This document shows positions 1-6,750 of a DNA stretch of 33,696 nt, piece by piece (the stretch's first letter is position 1; each line of letters begins with the position of its first letter). The DNA comes from an uncultured Ilumatobacter sp. Lineage in GTDB: Bacteria; Actinomycetota; Acidimicrobiia; Acidimicrobiales; Ilumatobacteraceae. A program made the position numbers and the translations under genes. The notes beneath the pieces are model-generated. The model saw only the letters and a list, made by a program, of their open reading frames with translations, had not been told where the DNA came from and did no database searches. The stretch spans positions 1-33,696 of the forward strand of contig CALCXK010000066.1 of the NCBI GenBank assembly GCA_937905835.1, given 5' to 3'.

Positions 1-1116
1 GAGACCGGCGAGTGCACTGCCAACGATCCAGACGTACTTGATGACCTGCTCGACGTCGATACCCGACGACTCGGCGAGGTCGCGGTTGTCGGCAACGGCA
101 CGCATTGCCTTGCCGACGCGGGTCTTGCGGAGCCCCGTTGCCACTCCAACCAGGATGAGTCCGCCGAACACGACGATGAAGATGTCCTTGCGGAGCATCG
201 TGAAGAGCCCGAAAAACTCGACTTGGCTGCCAATTCGATAGTCACGGTAGAAACCGGCGCGGCCACCGAACTGATAGAGGAAGATGTAGCGGAAGAAGAT
301 CGACAGGCCAATCGACACAACGAGTGCCGAGATGAGGCTCGCTCCACGGTTGCGGAGTCGCTTCCAAACCAGTTCGTTGAAAAGTCCGCCGATGGCGCCG
401 GTGATGACGGTTGCCATCACCGCACCGAAGACCAACGAGGTCATCCAACTCCCCAGGAAGTCGAACTGCCAGGTGACGTGGAAGACGAACCCGATCATTG
501 CGCCCAATGTGACCATCTCGCCGTGTGCGAAGTTGGTGAGGCCCGTCGTGCCGTAGATGAGTGACAGGCCGATTGCGCACATGGCGATGATCATGCCGAG
601 CTTGATTCCGTCGACGAACAACTGAATGGGACGAATGGAGTTGGACTCCTCGATCACACGCTCACCCAGGGGGAACAACGTGTTCTTGTTTGTGTTCGGC
701 TGAACCTCGACACCGGTCAGCGGATTATTCTCCGGGTTGCGCAACTCGAAACCCAGCAGAGTGTCGACGTTCAACTCGACGGAGTAGACGCCTGAAGTCA
801 GCAGTGGGACGAGCCACACACCGTCGGCATCGGTCGTTGCCGTTCCGACCTCGTTGCCATCGACATCGAACACCGTGAACTCGACGCCTTCCACGAAGAT
901 TTTATCCCCTGCGTCGTCTTCGGCACGCAACCTGCCGCCGACGGTTTCGGCAGGGTCGTCCTGGGCAGCGACGGGGCCGCCGAACGACAAAAACGCCATC
1001 AGCGCCGCTATTGCAGCAAGAAACATGGTCGACCAGGTCGAAGGCCGACCGGATCGCTGGGATGAGGCGGGAATCACCAACTGATGTGGCGTTCGCCCCT
1101 GAGACCTGTGCAGCAC
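1..1116 (-). CDS. livH: LivH-type branched-chain amino acid ABC permease with N-terminal secreted beta-sandwich domain (3' end outside window)
   Basis: An inner-membrane permease subunit of a branched-chain amino acid (LIV/HAAT-type) ABC importer; only the first 372 codons are in the window. From residue ~165 the sequence is typical LivH: SLIYGTTGLTNFAHGEMVTLGA near 185-206, then several hydrophobic segments and the loop RKTRVGKAMRAVADNRDLAESSGI. Ahead of it is a basic n-region, a hydrophobic stretch (residues 31-45, MFLAAIAALMAFLSF) ending in a VAAQ cleavage-like site near 49-52, then about 100 residues (57-160) with a TDADGVWLVPLLTSGVYSVEL motif. That motif is characteristic of carboxypeptidase-regulatory/SpaA-like beta-sandwich domains. 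LivH normally lacks this domain. I chose GTG at 1116 because a TAGGGT hexamer lies 8 nt before it; GTG 1077 and ATG 1026 are in-frame alternatives with no ribosome site. Partner genes should lie left of the window. Confidence 0.85.
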   Translation of the reverse strand, partial: MLHRSQGRTPHQLVIPASSQRSGRPSTWSTMFLAAIAALMAFLSFGGPVAAQDDPAETVGGRLRAEDDAGDKIFVEGVEFTVFDVDGNEVGTATTDADGVWLVPLLTSGVYSVELNVDTLLGFELRNPENNPLTGVEVQPNTNKNTLFPLGERVIEESNSIRPIQLFVDGIKLGMIIAMCAIGLSLIYGTTGLTNFAHGEMVTLGAMIGFVFHVTWQFDFLGSWMTSLVFGAVMATVITGAIGGLFNELVWKRLRNRGASLISALVVSIGLSIFFRYIFLYQFGGRAGFYRDYRIGSQVEFFGLFTMLRKDIFIVVFGGLILVGVATGLRKTRVGKAMRAVADNRDLAESSGIDVEQVIKYVWIVGSALAGL

Positions 1117-1124
1117 GGAGCAGT

Positions 1125-1130
1125 ACCCTA
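1125..1130 (-). promoter_or_regulatory. Predicted leaderless -10 box for the livH fusion gene
   Basis: TAGGGT on the minus strand, 8 nt before GTG 1116. It overlaps the stop codon of ctaA (1128-1130), so the permease may have its own promoter at the end of ctaA. Confidence 0.45.
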
Positions 1131-2069
1131 GACCCTGGTGACCGGTGGCCGCGTCACTTCAACTTCCTGTTGAGCGTTTTCCATCGAGCACCCGAAGATC
1201 ATCAGCTGCATCGTGACAACCCAGAGCGCTGTAGCGAGTGCGATGTGCACCCCGACCAAAAATTCGGGAACGCCATTGAAGTACTGGGTATAGCCAACTC
1301 CGCCTTGGAGCAGTCCAATGAAAATCCAGGCGGAAAGCATTCCGCCGAGGCGACGCTGCGCCCGTTCGACGGTCCGTAGCTGCAGAGCGAGCACGACTGC
1401 AGCAAGGAGAGCGATGATGACAGTGACGCTATGGATTCGAGCAACGTGCGAGATGTCGAACCCGAATCGACGGACGTCTTCCTCTCCGGCATGAGGGCCG
1501 GTAGCGGTCACGATCGTTCCGGTTGCGAGCGCTGCGGCGGTCAACCCCGCCACGACGATTGCAAGTCGTCGGGTTCGCGGTGCGAACGCGAAAGCGTCAG
1601 CCTGGGTACCGGATGTGGACCGCTGAATCGCAATCATGCCAAATGTGATGGACATCATTGCGAGGAGGAAGTGCGACTGCACGAGAGCTGGGTGGAGGTC
1701 CGCACGAACCGCAATGCCACCGACCACGCCGTTGGCAAGCACCGAGACCACCACGCCGACGGCAGGCCAGCGGAGCCCGATACGGCGAGGGCGCTGACGG
1801 AACGCTGCGATCCCGAGCAGCAACGTGGGGATACCGATTACCCCACTCAGTAACCGATTGGCCTGTTCGATTGCTGTGTGTCCAGACGACACATCGACGA
1901 AACGTTCGGCGTTGCACTGCGGCCAGTCGTCGCACCCCAAGCCACTCCCGGTCAGTCGGACGACGCCACCGGCAACCACCAGCACGCAGATACCAACCGT
2001 CGTGATGATCGCCAGCCGTCGATAGAGGTCGAGTCGTCGAAACCAGTCACCTGATGCGTCGCGCAACAT
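1128..2069 (-). CDS. ctaA: Heme A synthase (COX15/CtaA family)
   Basis: Membrane enzyme that oxidises the C8 methyl of heme O to the formyl group of heme A, needed for aa3-type cytochrome oxidase. The 313-residue protein is full length for the family, with about eight hydrophobic segments. The loop GSGLGCDDWPQC holds the conserved cysteine pair (C46, C52). The following E-x-x-[HN]-R motif reads EQANR (residues 68-72), with Asn where the Bacillus enzyme has His; to my knowledge Asn is usual in actinobacteria. Candidate heme-binding histidines occur in LVQSHFLLA, ISHVARIHSV and VHIALAT. No oxidase or ctaB gene is in view. The ATG at 2069 has TAGCCT 8 nt upstream and no ribosome site, suggesting a leaderless message. 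The divergent neighbour starts only 31 bp away. Confidence 0.93.
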   Translation of the reverse strand: MLRDASGDWFRRLDLYRRLAIITTVGICVLVVAGGVVRLTGSGLGCDDWPQCNAERFVDVSSGHTAIEQANRLLSGVIGIPTLLLGIAAFRQRPRRIGLRWPAVGVVVSVLANGVVGGIAVRADLHPALVQSHFLLAMMSITFGMIAIQRSTSGTQADAFAFAPRTRRLAIVVAGLTAAALATGTIVTATGPHAGEEDVRRFGFDISHVARIHSVTVIIALLAAVVLALQLRTVERAQRRLGGMLSAWIFIGLLQGGVGYTQYFNGVPEFLVGVHIALATALWVVTMQLMIFGCSMENAQQEVEVTRPPVTRV

Positions 2070-2077
2070 ATGTGCTG

Positions 2078-2083
2078 AGGCTA
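2078..2083 (-). promoter_or_regulatory. Predicted leaderless -10 box for ctaA
   Basis: TAGCCT on the minus strand, 8 nt before ATG 2069. Any -35 contact would fall around the start of the divergent gene at 2101. Confidence 0.45.
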
Positions 2084-2087
2084 CGAC

Positions 2088-2093
2088 TAGCGT
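2088..2093 (+). promoter_or_regulatory. Predicted leaderless -10 box for the 2101-3249 gene
   Basis: TAGCGT, 7 nt before GTG 2101. It lies 4 bp from the opposing ctaA -10 box, so the two promoters overlap. Confidence 0.45.
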
Positions 2094-2100
2094 CGCCTGG

Positions 2101-3249
2101 GTGCTGAGTTCGTTCGACGACTTTCCTGTTCATCAGACGTCACACCCGGTGGCCCAAACCGCCGGGACTGACCTCAACCACTACGACCGCTACTTCTTCA
2201 ACGGCTACACGAAGGACACCCGTCTGTTCTTTGCGCTCGCGATGGGCTTGTACCCCAATCGGCATGTCGCTGACGCTCACTTCAGCGTCGTACTTAATGG
2301 TCGAACGGTCGACGCCGAACAGATCAACGTTCACGCCTCGCGCCGTGCGCCACTCGACCGCGCTGATGCCAACCTGGTCGGGCCGATCGAGGTTGAGGTC
2401 CTCGACCCGCTCAACGCTCTGCGCATTGCAGTCGATGCTCCCGAACACGGGCTCCGTGCCGATCTGACCTTTATCCGGCGGTCGGCCCCGATCCAAGAAC
2501 CGCACTTCTTCAACCAGGTGGGTCAACGCGTCCTTATGGACTCGACGCGCATGACACAGTTCGGTGGTTGGGAAGGTTGGGTAGAAGTCGATGGCGAAGT
2601 GATCGACCTCGAACGTGGTGAGACCGTCGGCAGCCGTGACCGCTCATGGGGTGTTCGGCCCGTCGGTGAGCCGGCCCCGACCGGAGCGCCTGTCGCCGAT
2701 CCGCAGTTCTACTGGTTATGGGCACCGCTCAACTTCGACACCTTCTCGACCCACTTCGACGTCAACGAGTACTTCGACGGCAAACGCTGGCACGAGACGG
2801 GATTTGTCTCCCTCGCAAACATGGGCAGAGGTGACGACGCCATTGCCGAGCCGGCGGAGGCAATGCGCAGTGTTGACTACCGAATCGGCTGGCAGCCCGG
2901 CACCCGCCGCGCCGACTGGTTCGAAATCGACTTCGTACCGTGGCACGGCGAGGCCTCAACGATCAGGCTCGAACCGCTCTTCGACTTCCACATGTTGGGC
3001 ATCGGCTACGGCCACCCCGAGTGGCGTCACGGCATCTGGAAGGGCGAACTTGCGGTCGGCGGCGACCGCTGGCGCCTACCGGTGGAAGATCCGAACGCCA
3101 TGCATCACATCCATATCCAGTCGATCGTGCGAGCCACGACGACCGGCGGACTCGGCGAAAATGAAGGCCTCGGCACACTCGAGCAACTCGCGTTCGGCCG
3201 CCACGACCCAACCGGCCTCACGGGCCTGAACACCGGCTTCGGCAAATAG
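2101..3249 (+). CDS. Uncharacterised 382-residue protein, possible CrtC/lipocalin-like (DUF7064-type) fold
   Basis: Not firmly recognised. The 382-residue product is soluble, with no signal peptide or membrane segment, and rich in Trp, His, Phe and Asp in short beta-strand-like stretches: FYWLWAPLNFDTFSTHFDVNEYF, GIGYGHPEWRHGIWKGELAVGG, MHHIHIQSIVRA. The pattern WxGWVEVDGE...GSRDRSWGVR near residues 160-200 resembles proteins of the hydroxyneurosporene-hydratase (CrtC)/AttH-like double-lipocalin group often annotated DUF7064 next to lipid or steroid genes. This assignment is from memory of motif style, not an alignment. GTG 2101 has a TAGCGT box 7 nt upstream. It is divergent from ctaA, and its 3' end meets a 58-bp palindrome before the convergent dehydrogenase. 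Coding potential is strong; function is open. Confidence 0.8.
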   Translation: MLSSFDDFPVHQTSHPVAQTAGTDLNHYDRYFFNGYTKDTRLFFALAMGLYPNRHVADAHFSVVLNGRTVDAEQINVHASRRAPLDRADANLVGPIEVEVLDPLNALRIAVDAPEHGLRADLTFIRRSAPIQEPHFFNQVGQRVLMDSTRMTQFGGWEGWVEVDGEVIDLERGETVGSRDRSWGVRPVGEPAPTGAPVADPQFYWLWAPLNFDTFSTHFDVNEYFDGKRWHETGFVSLANMGRGDDAIAEPAEAMRSVDYRIGWQPGTRRADWFEIDFVPWHGEASTIRLEPLFDFHMLGIGYGHPEWRHGIWKGELAVGGDRWRLPVEDPNAMHHIHIQSIVRATTTGGLGENEGLGTLEQLAFGRHDPTGLTGLNTGFGK

Positions 3250-3257
3250 TTACCTCT

Positions 3258-3315
3258 GGGGTCAGGCCCCTTTCGCAACTCTCTCGCGAGAGAGTTGCGA
3301 AAGGGGCCTGACCCC
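3258..3315. repeat. Perfect 58-bp palindrome (REP/REPIN-like), possible bidirectional terminator
   Basis: Two 29-nt arms (3258-3286 and 3287-3315) are exact reverse complements with no spacer. The outer end of each arm contains GGGGTCAGGCCCC or its complement, which can itself form a small hairpin; the centre is AACTCTCTCGCGAGAGAGTT. This nested layout, and the GGGGTCnG(A/G)CCCC-type tip, resembles REP elements mobilised by RAYT transposases (recalled family knowledge). It lies between the convergent genes ending at 3249 and 3324, so it could stop transcription from both sides, although there is no T-tract. I saw no second copy in this window. Confidence 0.9.
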
Positions 3316-3323
3316 GTGCGTAG

Positions 3324-4115
3324 TTATGTGTGGCGGATCGTCATGCCGCCGTCGACCGGGATTGAGGTTCCGTTGACGAAGCTTGATGCCGGCATGCAGA
3401 GGTTGAGGGTCATGTGCGCGACTTCTTCGGGGCTGCCGTAACGACGAAGCGGCACTCGGCGGCGGGCATATTTCTCCTTCGCCTCGACATCGATGCCAGC
3501 GGTCATGCCCGTATCGATCGGGCCTGGACAGACGCAATTGACGGTCACGCCGTGGCGGCCGAGCTCGACGGCGAAGCTCTTCGTCAGACCAACAACACCA
3601 GCCTTGGTGGCGGCGTACGCCGCGAGGCCAGCCGTTGTCACGATCGACTCGGTCGAAGCAATGTTGACGATGCGACCCGCACCCGACCTGGTCAGGTGCG
3701 GCAGCGCGAGTCGGATCAGACGGGCGTGTGCTGTCAGGTTGATGTCGAGCGTCGTTGCCCAATGAGCCTCAAACTCTTCCTCGGCCTGAAACGCCGAGTT
3801 ACTCATCGACACGCCAGCGTTGTTGACGACGATGTCGAGGCGGCCGAACTGCTGCACCGTTGCCTCGACCATGCTGCGCAGTTGTTCGAGATCGGCGACA
3901 TCACACTCGATGCCGAGCGCACGGTCTGCACCATGCGCTGCGCTGATCTCGTCGACGACGCCAGCAACACGATCAGCACCCAGGTCGGCGACAACAACAC
4001 GCGCTCCTTCATCAGCAAACAAATGCGCGGTGGCCCGGCCCATGCCACTCGCCGCGCCCGTAACGATCGCGACCTTGCCGTCGATCGAGCGAGAGAGCAT
4101 CGACAGGCGGCTCAC
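3324..4115 (-). CDS. Short-chain dehydrogenase/reductase (classical SDR)
   Basis: Cytosolic NAD(P)-dependent oxidoreductase of 263 residues; substrate unknown. The cofactor motif TGAASGMG is at residues 19-26, VVADLG near 41-46 follows the second strand, and NNAG is at 98-101. The catalytic set is S154, Y167 and K171 (YAATK), and the CPGPIDTGM loop follows. An acidic residue (D44) at the end of the second strand suggests NAD(H) rather than NADP(H) preference; this is inference. The GTG start at 4115 overlaps the stop of the upstream methyltransferase by 4 nt (GTGA), so the two are probably translationally coupled. The pair may modify a common small hydroxylated metabolite. The C-terminus runs on to the palindrome at 3258-3315. 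Confidence 0.9.
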   Translation of the reverse strand: MSRLSMLSRSIDGKVAIVTGAASGMGRATAHLFADEGARVVVADLGADRVAGVVDEISAAHGADRALGIECDVADLEQLRSMVEATVQQFGRLDIVVNNAGVSMSNSAFQAEEEFEAHWATTLDINLTAHARLIRLALPHLTRSGAGRIVNIASTESIVTTAGLAAYAATKAGVVGLTKSFAVELGRHGVTVNCVCPGPIDTGMTAGIDVEAKEKYARRRVPLRRYGSPEEVAHMTLNLCMPASSFVNGTSIPVDGGMTIRHT

Positions 4116-5233
4116 GGGCGAATCTCGTAAAACGCGTTGACGGAGTGGTCGACATCCAGTCGGCGGAATTCGGTGAACCCGGCTGCTGTCGACATCTCGC
4201 GGGCTTTGCCCTCTGGTAAGCCAAGCGTGCCGAGGCCTTCACCACCGGGTTCGGACAGCGCTGATGACATGCAGGACAGCACACTGATGCCGTACATCAG
4301 CGCTGCCATCGGATTCTTCTCAACATTCTCGCCGAACGTGTCACGGCCTTTGATATCGACGAGCAACCAGGTGCCGTCGTCGGCAATTGCCTCTTTGATC
4401 GACGCGATCATCTGAGTCGGGTACGACATGTCGTGGATGCAGTCGAAGGTGGTGACGAAGTCGAGCGATCCGTCGGCCGGCAGCGGCTCGTTGCGTGGGT
4501 CAACGAAGCGCGCATTCGACACCCCGGCCTCAGCGCGCCTCGACTCGGCCCGATCGAGGGCGTGCTGGCTGATGTCGTAGCCGACAAACGTCGAGTTGGG
4601 GAAGGCCTCAGCCATCATCAGTACCGCTCCTCCGGCTCCACAGCCGATATCGGCGACCGTGATGCCGGTCCGGAGCCGTTCGACCAAGTCGCCATCACCG
4701 ACGAGTGGCAGCACCGTCGGAATCAGGTGGCTGCGGTTCCACGGCTCGAAGCTGCGCTCGATCCCGATGGCCCCTTCGCAACCGTGGCTGTCGTAGTCAT
4801 GCCCCTGGCCTGTTCGGAAGCTCTCTGGCATGACGTCCAGCGCAGCCATCATTTGGGGGAAACGATGGAACATACCCATCCCGCTCGCCGGGCTGTTCGG
4901 TGACGCAAGTACGGCGACGCCTTCAGGTGACAGGCAAAAGCGTTCGGCTCCAGGTGCATCGGCGTTATCGACGGTCAGAAATTTCGCGGCAGCTTGGTTG
5001 TAGGCCCATTCTCGCACCCATCGCTCATCGAGTTCGAGTCTGTCGGCCAACTGATGCGTGGTCAGTGGCTCACCAGCATCGGCGAGAGCCGTGAAAAGCC
5101 CGAGCCGATCGCCGAGATAAATCATGCCCGCCGTGACCGCCCCGCTCAACTGACTGAAGAGGTTGAACGAGAACATCTTCAACAGGTCGGGATCGGGCTC
5201 GGTACGTTCGGCTGGAACCGTGAGGTCACTCAT
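4112..5233 (-). CDS. Class I SAM-dependent methyltransferase with N-terminal winged-helix domain (Rv2258c-like)
   Basis: A 373-residue methyltransferase. Residues ~30-115 form a winged-helix dimerisation domain (GLFTALADAGEPLTTHQLADRL, then WVREWAYNQAAAKFL). The Rossmann domain follows, with SAM motif I VADIGCGAGGA at 193-203 and the ribose-binding acidic residue D220 (FVGYD). Later motifs are FDCIHDM and the strand GTWLLVDIKG. This architecture matches the mycobacterial Rv2258c group and is related to small-molecule O-methyltransferases. The acceptor cannot be read from the sequence. ATG 5233 lies 7 nt after TACGGT and has no ribosome site. It is the first gene of a two-gene unit with the overlapping SDR. 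It begins just past the end of the histidine phosphatase gene (stop at 5252). Confidence 0.88.
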   Translation of the reverse strand: MSDLTVPAERTEPDPDLLKMFSFNLFSQLSGAVTAGMIYLGDRLGLFTALADAGEPLTTHQLADRLELDERWVREWAYNQAAAKFLTVDNADAPGAERFCLSPEGVAVLASPNSPASGMGMFHRFPQMMAALDVMPESFRTGQGHDYDSHGCEGAIGIERSFEPWNRSHLIPTVLPLVGDGDLVERLRTGITVADIGCGAGGAVLMMAEAFPNSTFVGYDISQHALDRAESRRAEAGVSNARFVDPRNEPLPADGSLDFVTTFDCIHDMSYPTQMIASIKEAIADDGTWLLVDIKGRDTFGENVEKNPMAALMYGISVLSCMSSALSEPGGEGLGTLGLPEGKAREMSTAAGFTEFRRLDVDHSVNAFYEIRP

Positions 5234-5240
5234 CTCGCCG

Positions 5241-5246
5241 ACCGTA
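5241..5246 (-). promoter_or_regulatory. Predicted leaderless -10 box for the methyltransferase-SDR unit
   Basis: TACGGT on the minus strand, 7 nt before ATG 5233, in the 18-bp gap after the phosphatase gene. It suggests that the phosphatase and methyltransferase are separate transcription units. Confidence 0.45.
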
Positions 5247-5251
5247 GATGT

Positions 5252-5929
5252 TCAGCGCGTTCGATCGTTCAGCGCAAGGTGTTCGGCGTTGCCCAACGCG
5301 CTCATCCCGAACGCATGCCCGTCGCCGAGTTCGAACGTTTCGAGCCGGGTCACCGAGGTGTGATGCAACTGGAATCGTTCCCATTGCCACGGCACCGGGT
5401 CGACGCCGAGCAGGTGGCCGAGTGCCATGGAGTTGGTTCCGGCGTGAGCAACCATCGCGATTCGCTGATCGGGATTATCGAGCTTCCAGACGGGCAGTTC
5501 GCCATCGACGCGAGTACCACCGTGCCGTGCCATAAATCCGTTGGCACCAACAATGATCCGGTCGGCGAACTCGCGCACCGACTCGCCGCCCTCGAGCCCC
5601 GTCCACCGCTCGAGCGACGGTCGGGCGAGCAACTCTTTGTAGGCCTCTTGGGCCAGCGAGTACGGCGTGCCGTGCCAATTCGGATCGCCGATTTCCTGCA
5701 GCCATTCGTCGATCACTTCGTCGCGTCCGAGCGCCTCGTAGAGGGGTGCCGCTGTTTGACGCGCACGGAGGAGGGGTGAGACCAACACCTCGTCGAACTC
5801 TTCGCCTGCAAGCGCCGCTGCCATGCACTTTGCCTGATGGTGGCCAAGTTTGGTCAGCGGCGGATTCTCCACATTGAGGTCGTCGCGCATCCACTCGGGT
5901 TGCCCATGACGGATGAGGACCAATTCCAT
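5252..5929 (-). CDS. Histidine phosphatase superfamily (phosphoglycerate mutase-like) protein
   Basis: A 225-residue cytosolic phosphatase or mutase of the branch-1 RHG family. The N-terminus MELVLIRHGQPEW carries the RHG motif with the phosphorylated His at residue 8. SPLLRARQTA supplies the conserved Arg, and VAHAGTNSMALGHLLG the second catalytic His. The sequence lies nearer to broad-specificity phosphatases than to glycolytic GpmA, since the longer GpmA loops are missing. The frame stays open upstream to 6169, but that extension is Arg-rich and overlaps the divergent DUF2510 gene. ATG 5929 is directly at the family N-terminus and has TACAGT 8 nt upstream. Substrate is unknown. Confidence 0.9.
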   Translation of the reverse strand: MELVLIRHGQPEWMRDDLNVENPPLTKLGHHQAKCMAAALAGEEFDEVLVSPLLRARQTAAPLYEALGRDEVIDEWLQEIGDPNWHGTPYSLAQEAYKELLARPSLERWTGLEGGESVREFADRIIVGANGFMARHGGTRVDGELPVWKLDNPDQRIAMVAHAGTNSMALGHLLGVDPVPWQWERFQLHHTSVTRLETFELGDGHAFGMSALGNAEHLALNDRTR

Positions 5930-5937
5930 GTGGTCCG

Positions 5938-5943
5938 ACTGTA
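5938..5943 (-). promoter_or_regulatory. Predicted leaderless -10 box for the histidine phosphatase
   Basis: TACAGT on the minus strand, 8 nt before ATG 5929. It supports that start over the longer open frame. Confidence 0.45.
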
Positions 5944-5978
5944 CGGCAGCAACGCCGTGCACACCGGGTTCGTGGGGA

Positions 5979-5984
5979 TAACTT
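5979..5984 (+). promoter_or_regulatory. Predicted leaderless -10 box for the DUF2510 protein
   Basis: TAACTT, 7 nt before GTG 5992. The TTG at 5983 overlaps this box, which argues against TTG as the start. Confidence 0.45.
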
Positions 5985-5991
5985 GCGCTCG

Positions 5992-6750
5992 GTGGACGAC
6001 GTGCAAGCCGGCTGGTACCCCGACCCGGTGGGGCGATTCGAGCTTCGTTACCACAACGGCGCTGCGTGGACTGCCGATGTGGCGACCGATGGCGATCGTT
6101 TCGTCGACCCACTCGGCACGCAACCACGTGCGGCCAGCCAGCAACACGCCGCGCAGCCCACTGCTCCACCAGGCGCCAAGAACAGTGCAGCCACCGCCTC
6201 GATGGTCCTCGGAATTATCGCCGTCGGTCTCGGCTGGCTGCCGTTCATCTTCGCACCGGCTGCTGTCGCCGGCGTGCTGGCAATCGTGCTCGGCCTCCGG
6301 GCACGGCGACGTGCAAAGACGCTCGGCCCGCAATTTGGTGTCGGCGAGGGCATGGCAACAGCTGGTCTCGTCCTCGGGCCGATCGGCGTATTGGTCTGCG
6401 TTGGCGGCCTGATCTTCTCGATCGTTATGGTCCGGGCGATCGACAGCTTCGAGACCCCCGCCGAGAACAACACAGCCATTACCTCGTGTGAACGTGAGGG
6501 CAACGACGTCACTGCGAAAGGCGAGCTGACGAACGCCAGCGACGACACCGCATCGTTTACTGTCCGGGTCTCATTCGTCCGGCCCAACACGGACAATTCG
6601 CGCCGTCAAGCCAATGTCATTATCAGCGATGTCGGGCCGGGCGAGACGCGCTCATTCGAGGTCGTCCGTGCGGTGGCGCTCGACGAAGTGGACTGCATCA
6701 TCGCCAGCGTCAGAGGCGAGTTGCCCTTCGGCGTCGACCCTGGCGGCTGA
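5992..6750 (+). CDS. DUF2510/DUF4190-type membrane protein with FxLYD-like extracytoplasmic domain
   Basis: A 252-residue actinobacterial membrane protein of unknown function. It opens with the short DUF2510 motif AGWYPDPVGRFELRYHNGAAWT (first ~30 residues), then a Gln/Pro/Ala-rich linker. Two hydrophobic hairpins follow (ASMVLGIIAVGLGWLPFIF... and GMATAGLVLGPIGVLVCVGG...), as in DUF4190 proteins. The C-terminal ~85 residues (ITSCEREGNDVTAKGELTNASDDTASFTVRVSF...) look like an FxLYD-like beta-sandwich, probably outside the membrane. I prefer GTG 5992 (TAACTT 7 nt upstream) to TTG 5983. The stop codon at 6750 directly abuts the stop of the convergent ABC exporter gene, with no spacer. Confidence 0.85.
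   Translation: MDDVQAGWYPDPVGRFELRYHNGAAWTADVATDGDRFVDPLGTQPRAASQQHAAQPTAPPGAKNSAATASMVLGIIAVGLGWLPFIFAPAAVAGVLAIVLGLRARRRAKTLGPQFGVGEGMATAGLVLGPIGVLVCVGGLIFSIVMVRAIDSFETPAENNTAITSCEREGNDVTAKGELTNASDDTASFTVRVSFVRPNTDNSRRQANVIISDVGPGETRSFEVVRAVALDEVDCIIASVRGELPFGVDPGG

Noticed and set aside
3258..3315. Classical Rho-independent terminator
   Set aside because: The stem is far longer than a usual terminator and has no T-tract on either side. I kept termination only as a possible role.
5930..6169. An 80-residue N-terminal extension of the histidine phosphatase
   Set aside because: It is Arg-rich, overlaps the divergent DUF2510 gene, and precedes a start already at the family N-terminus with its own -10 box.
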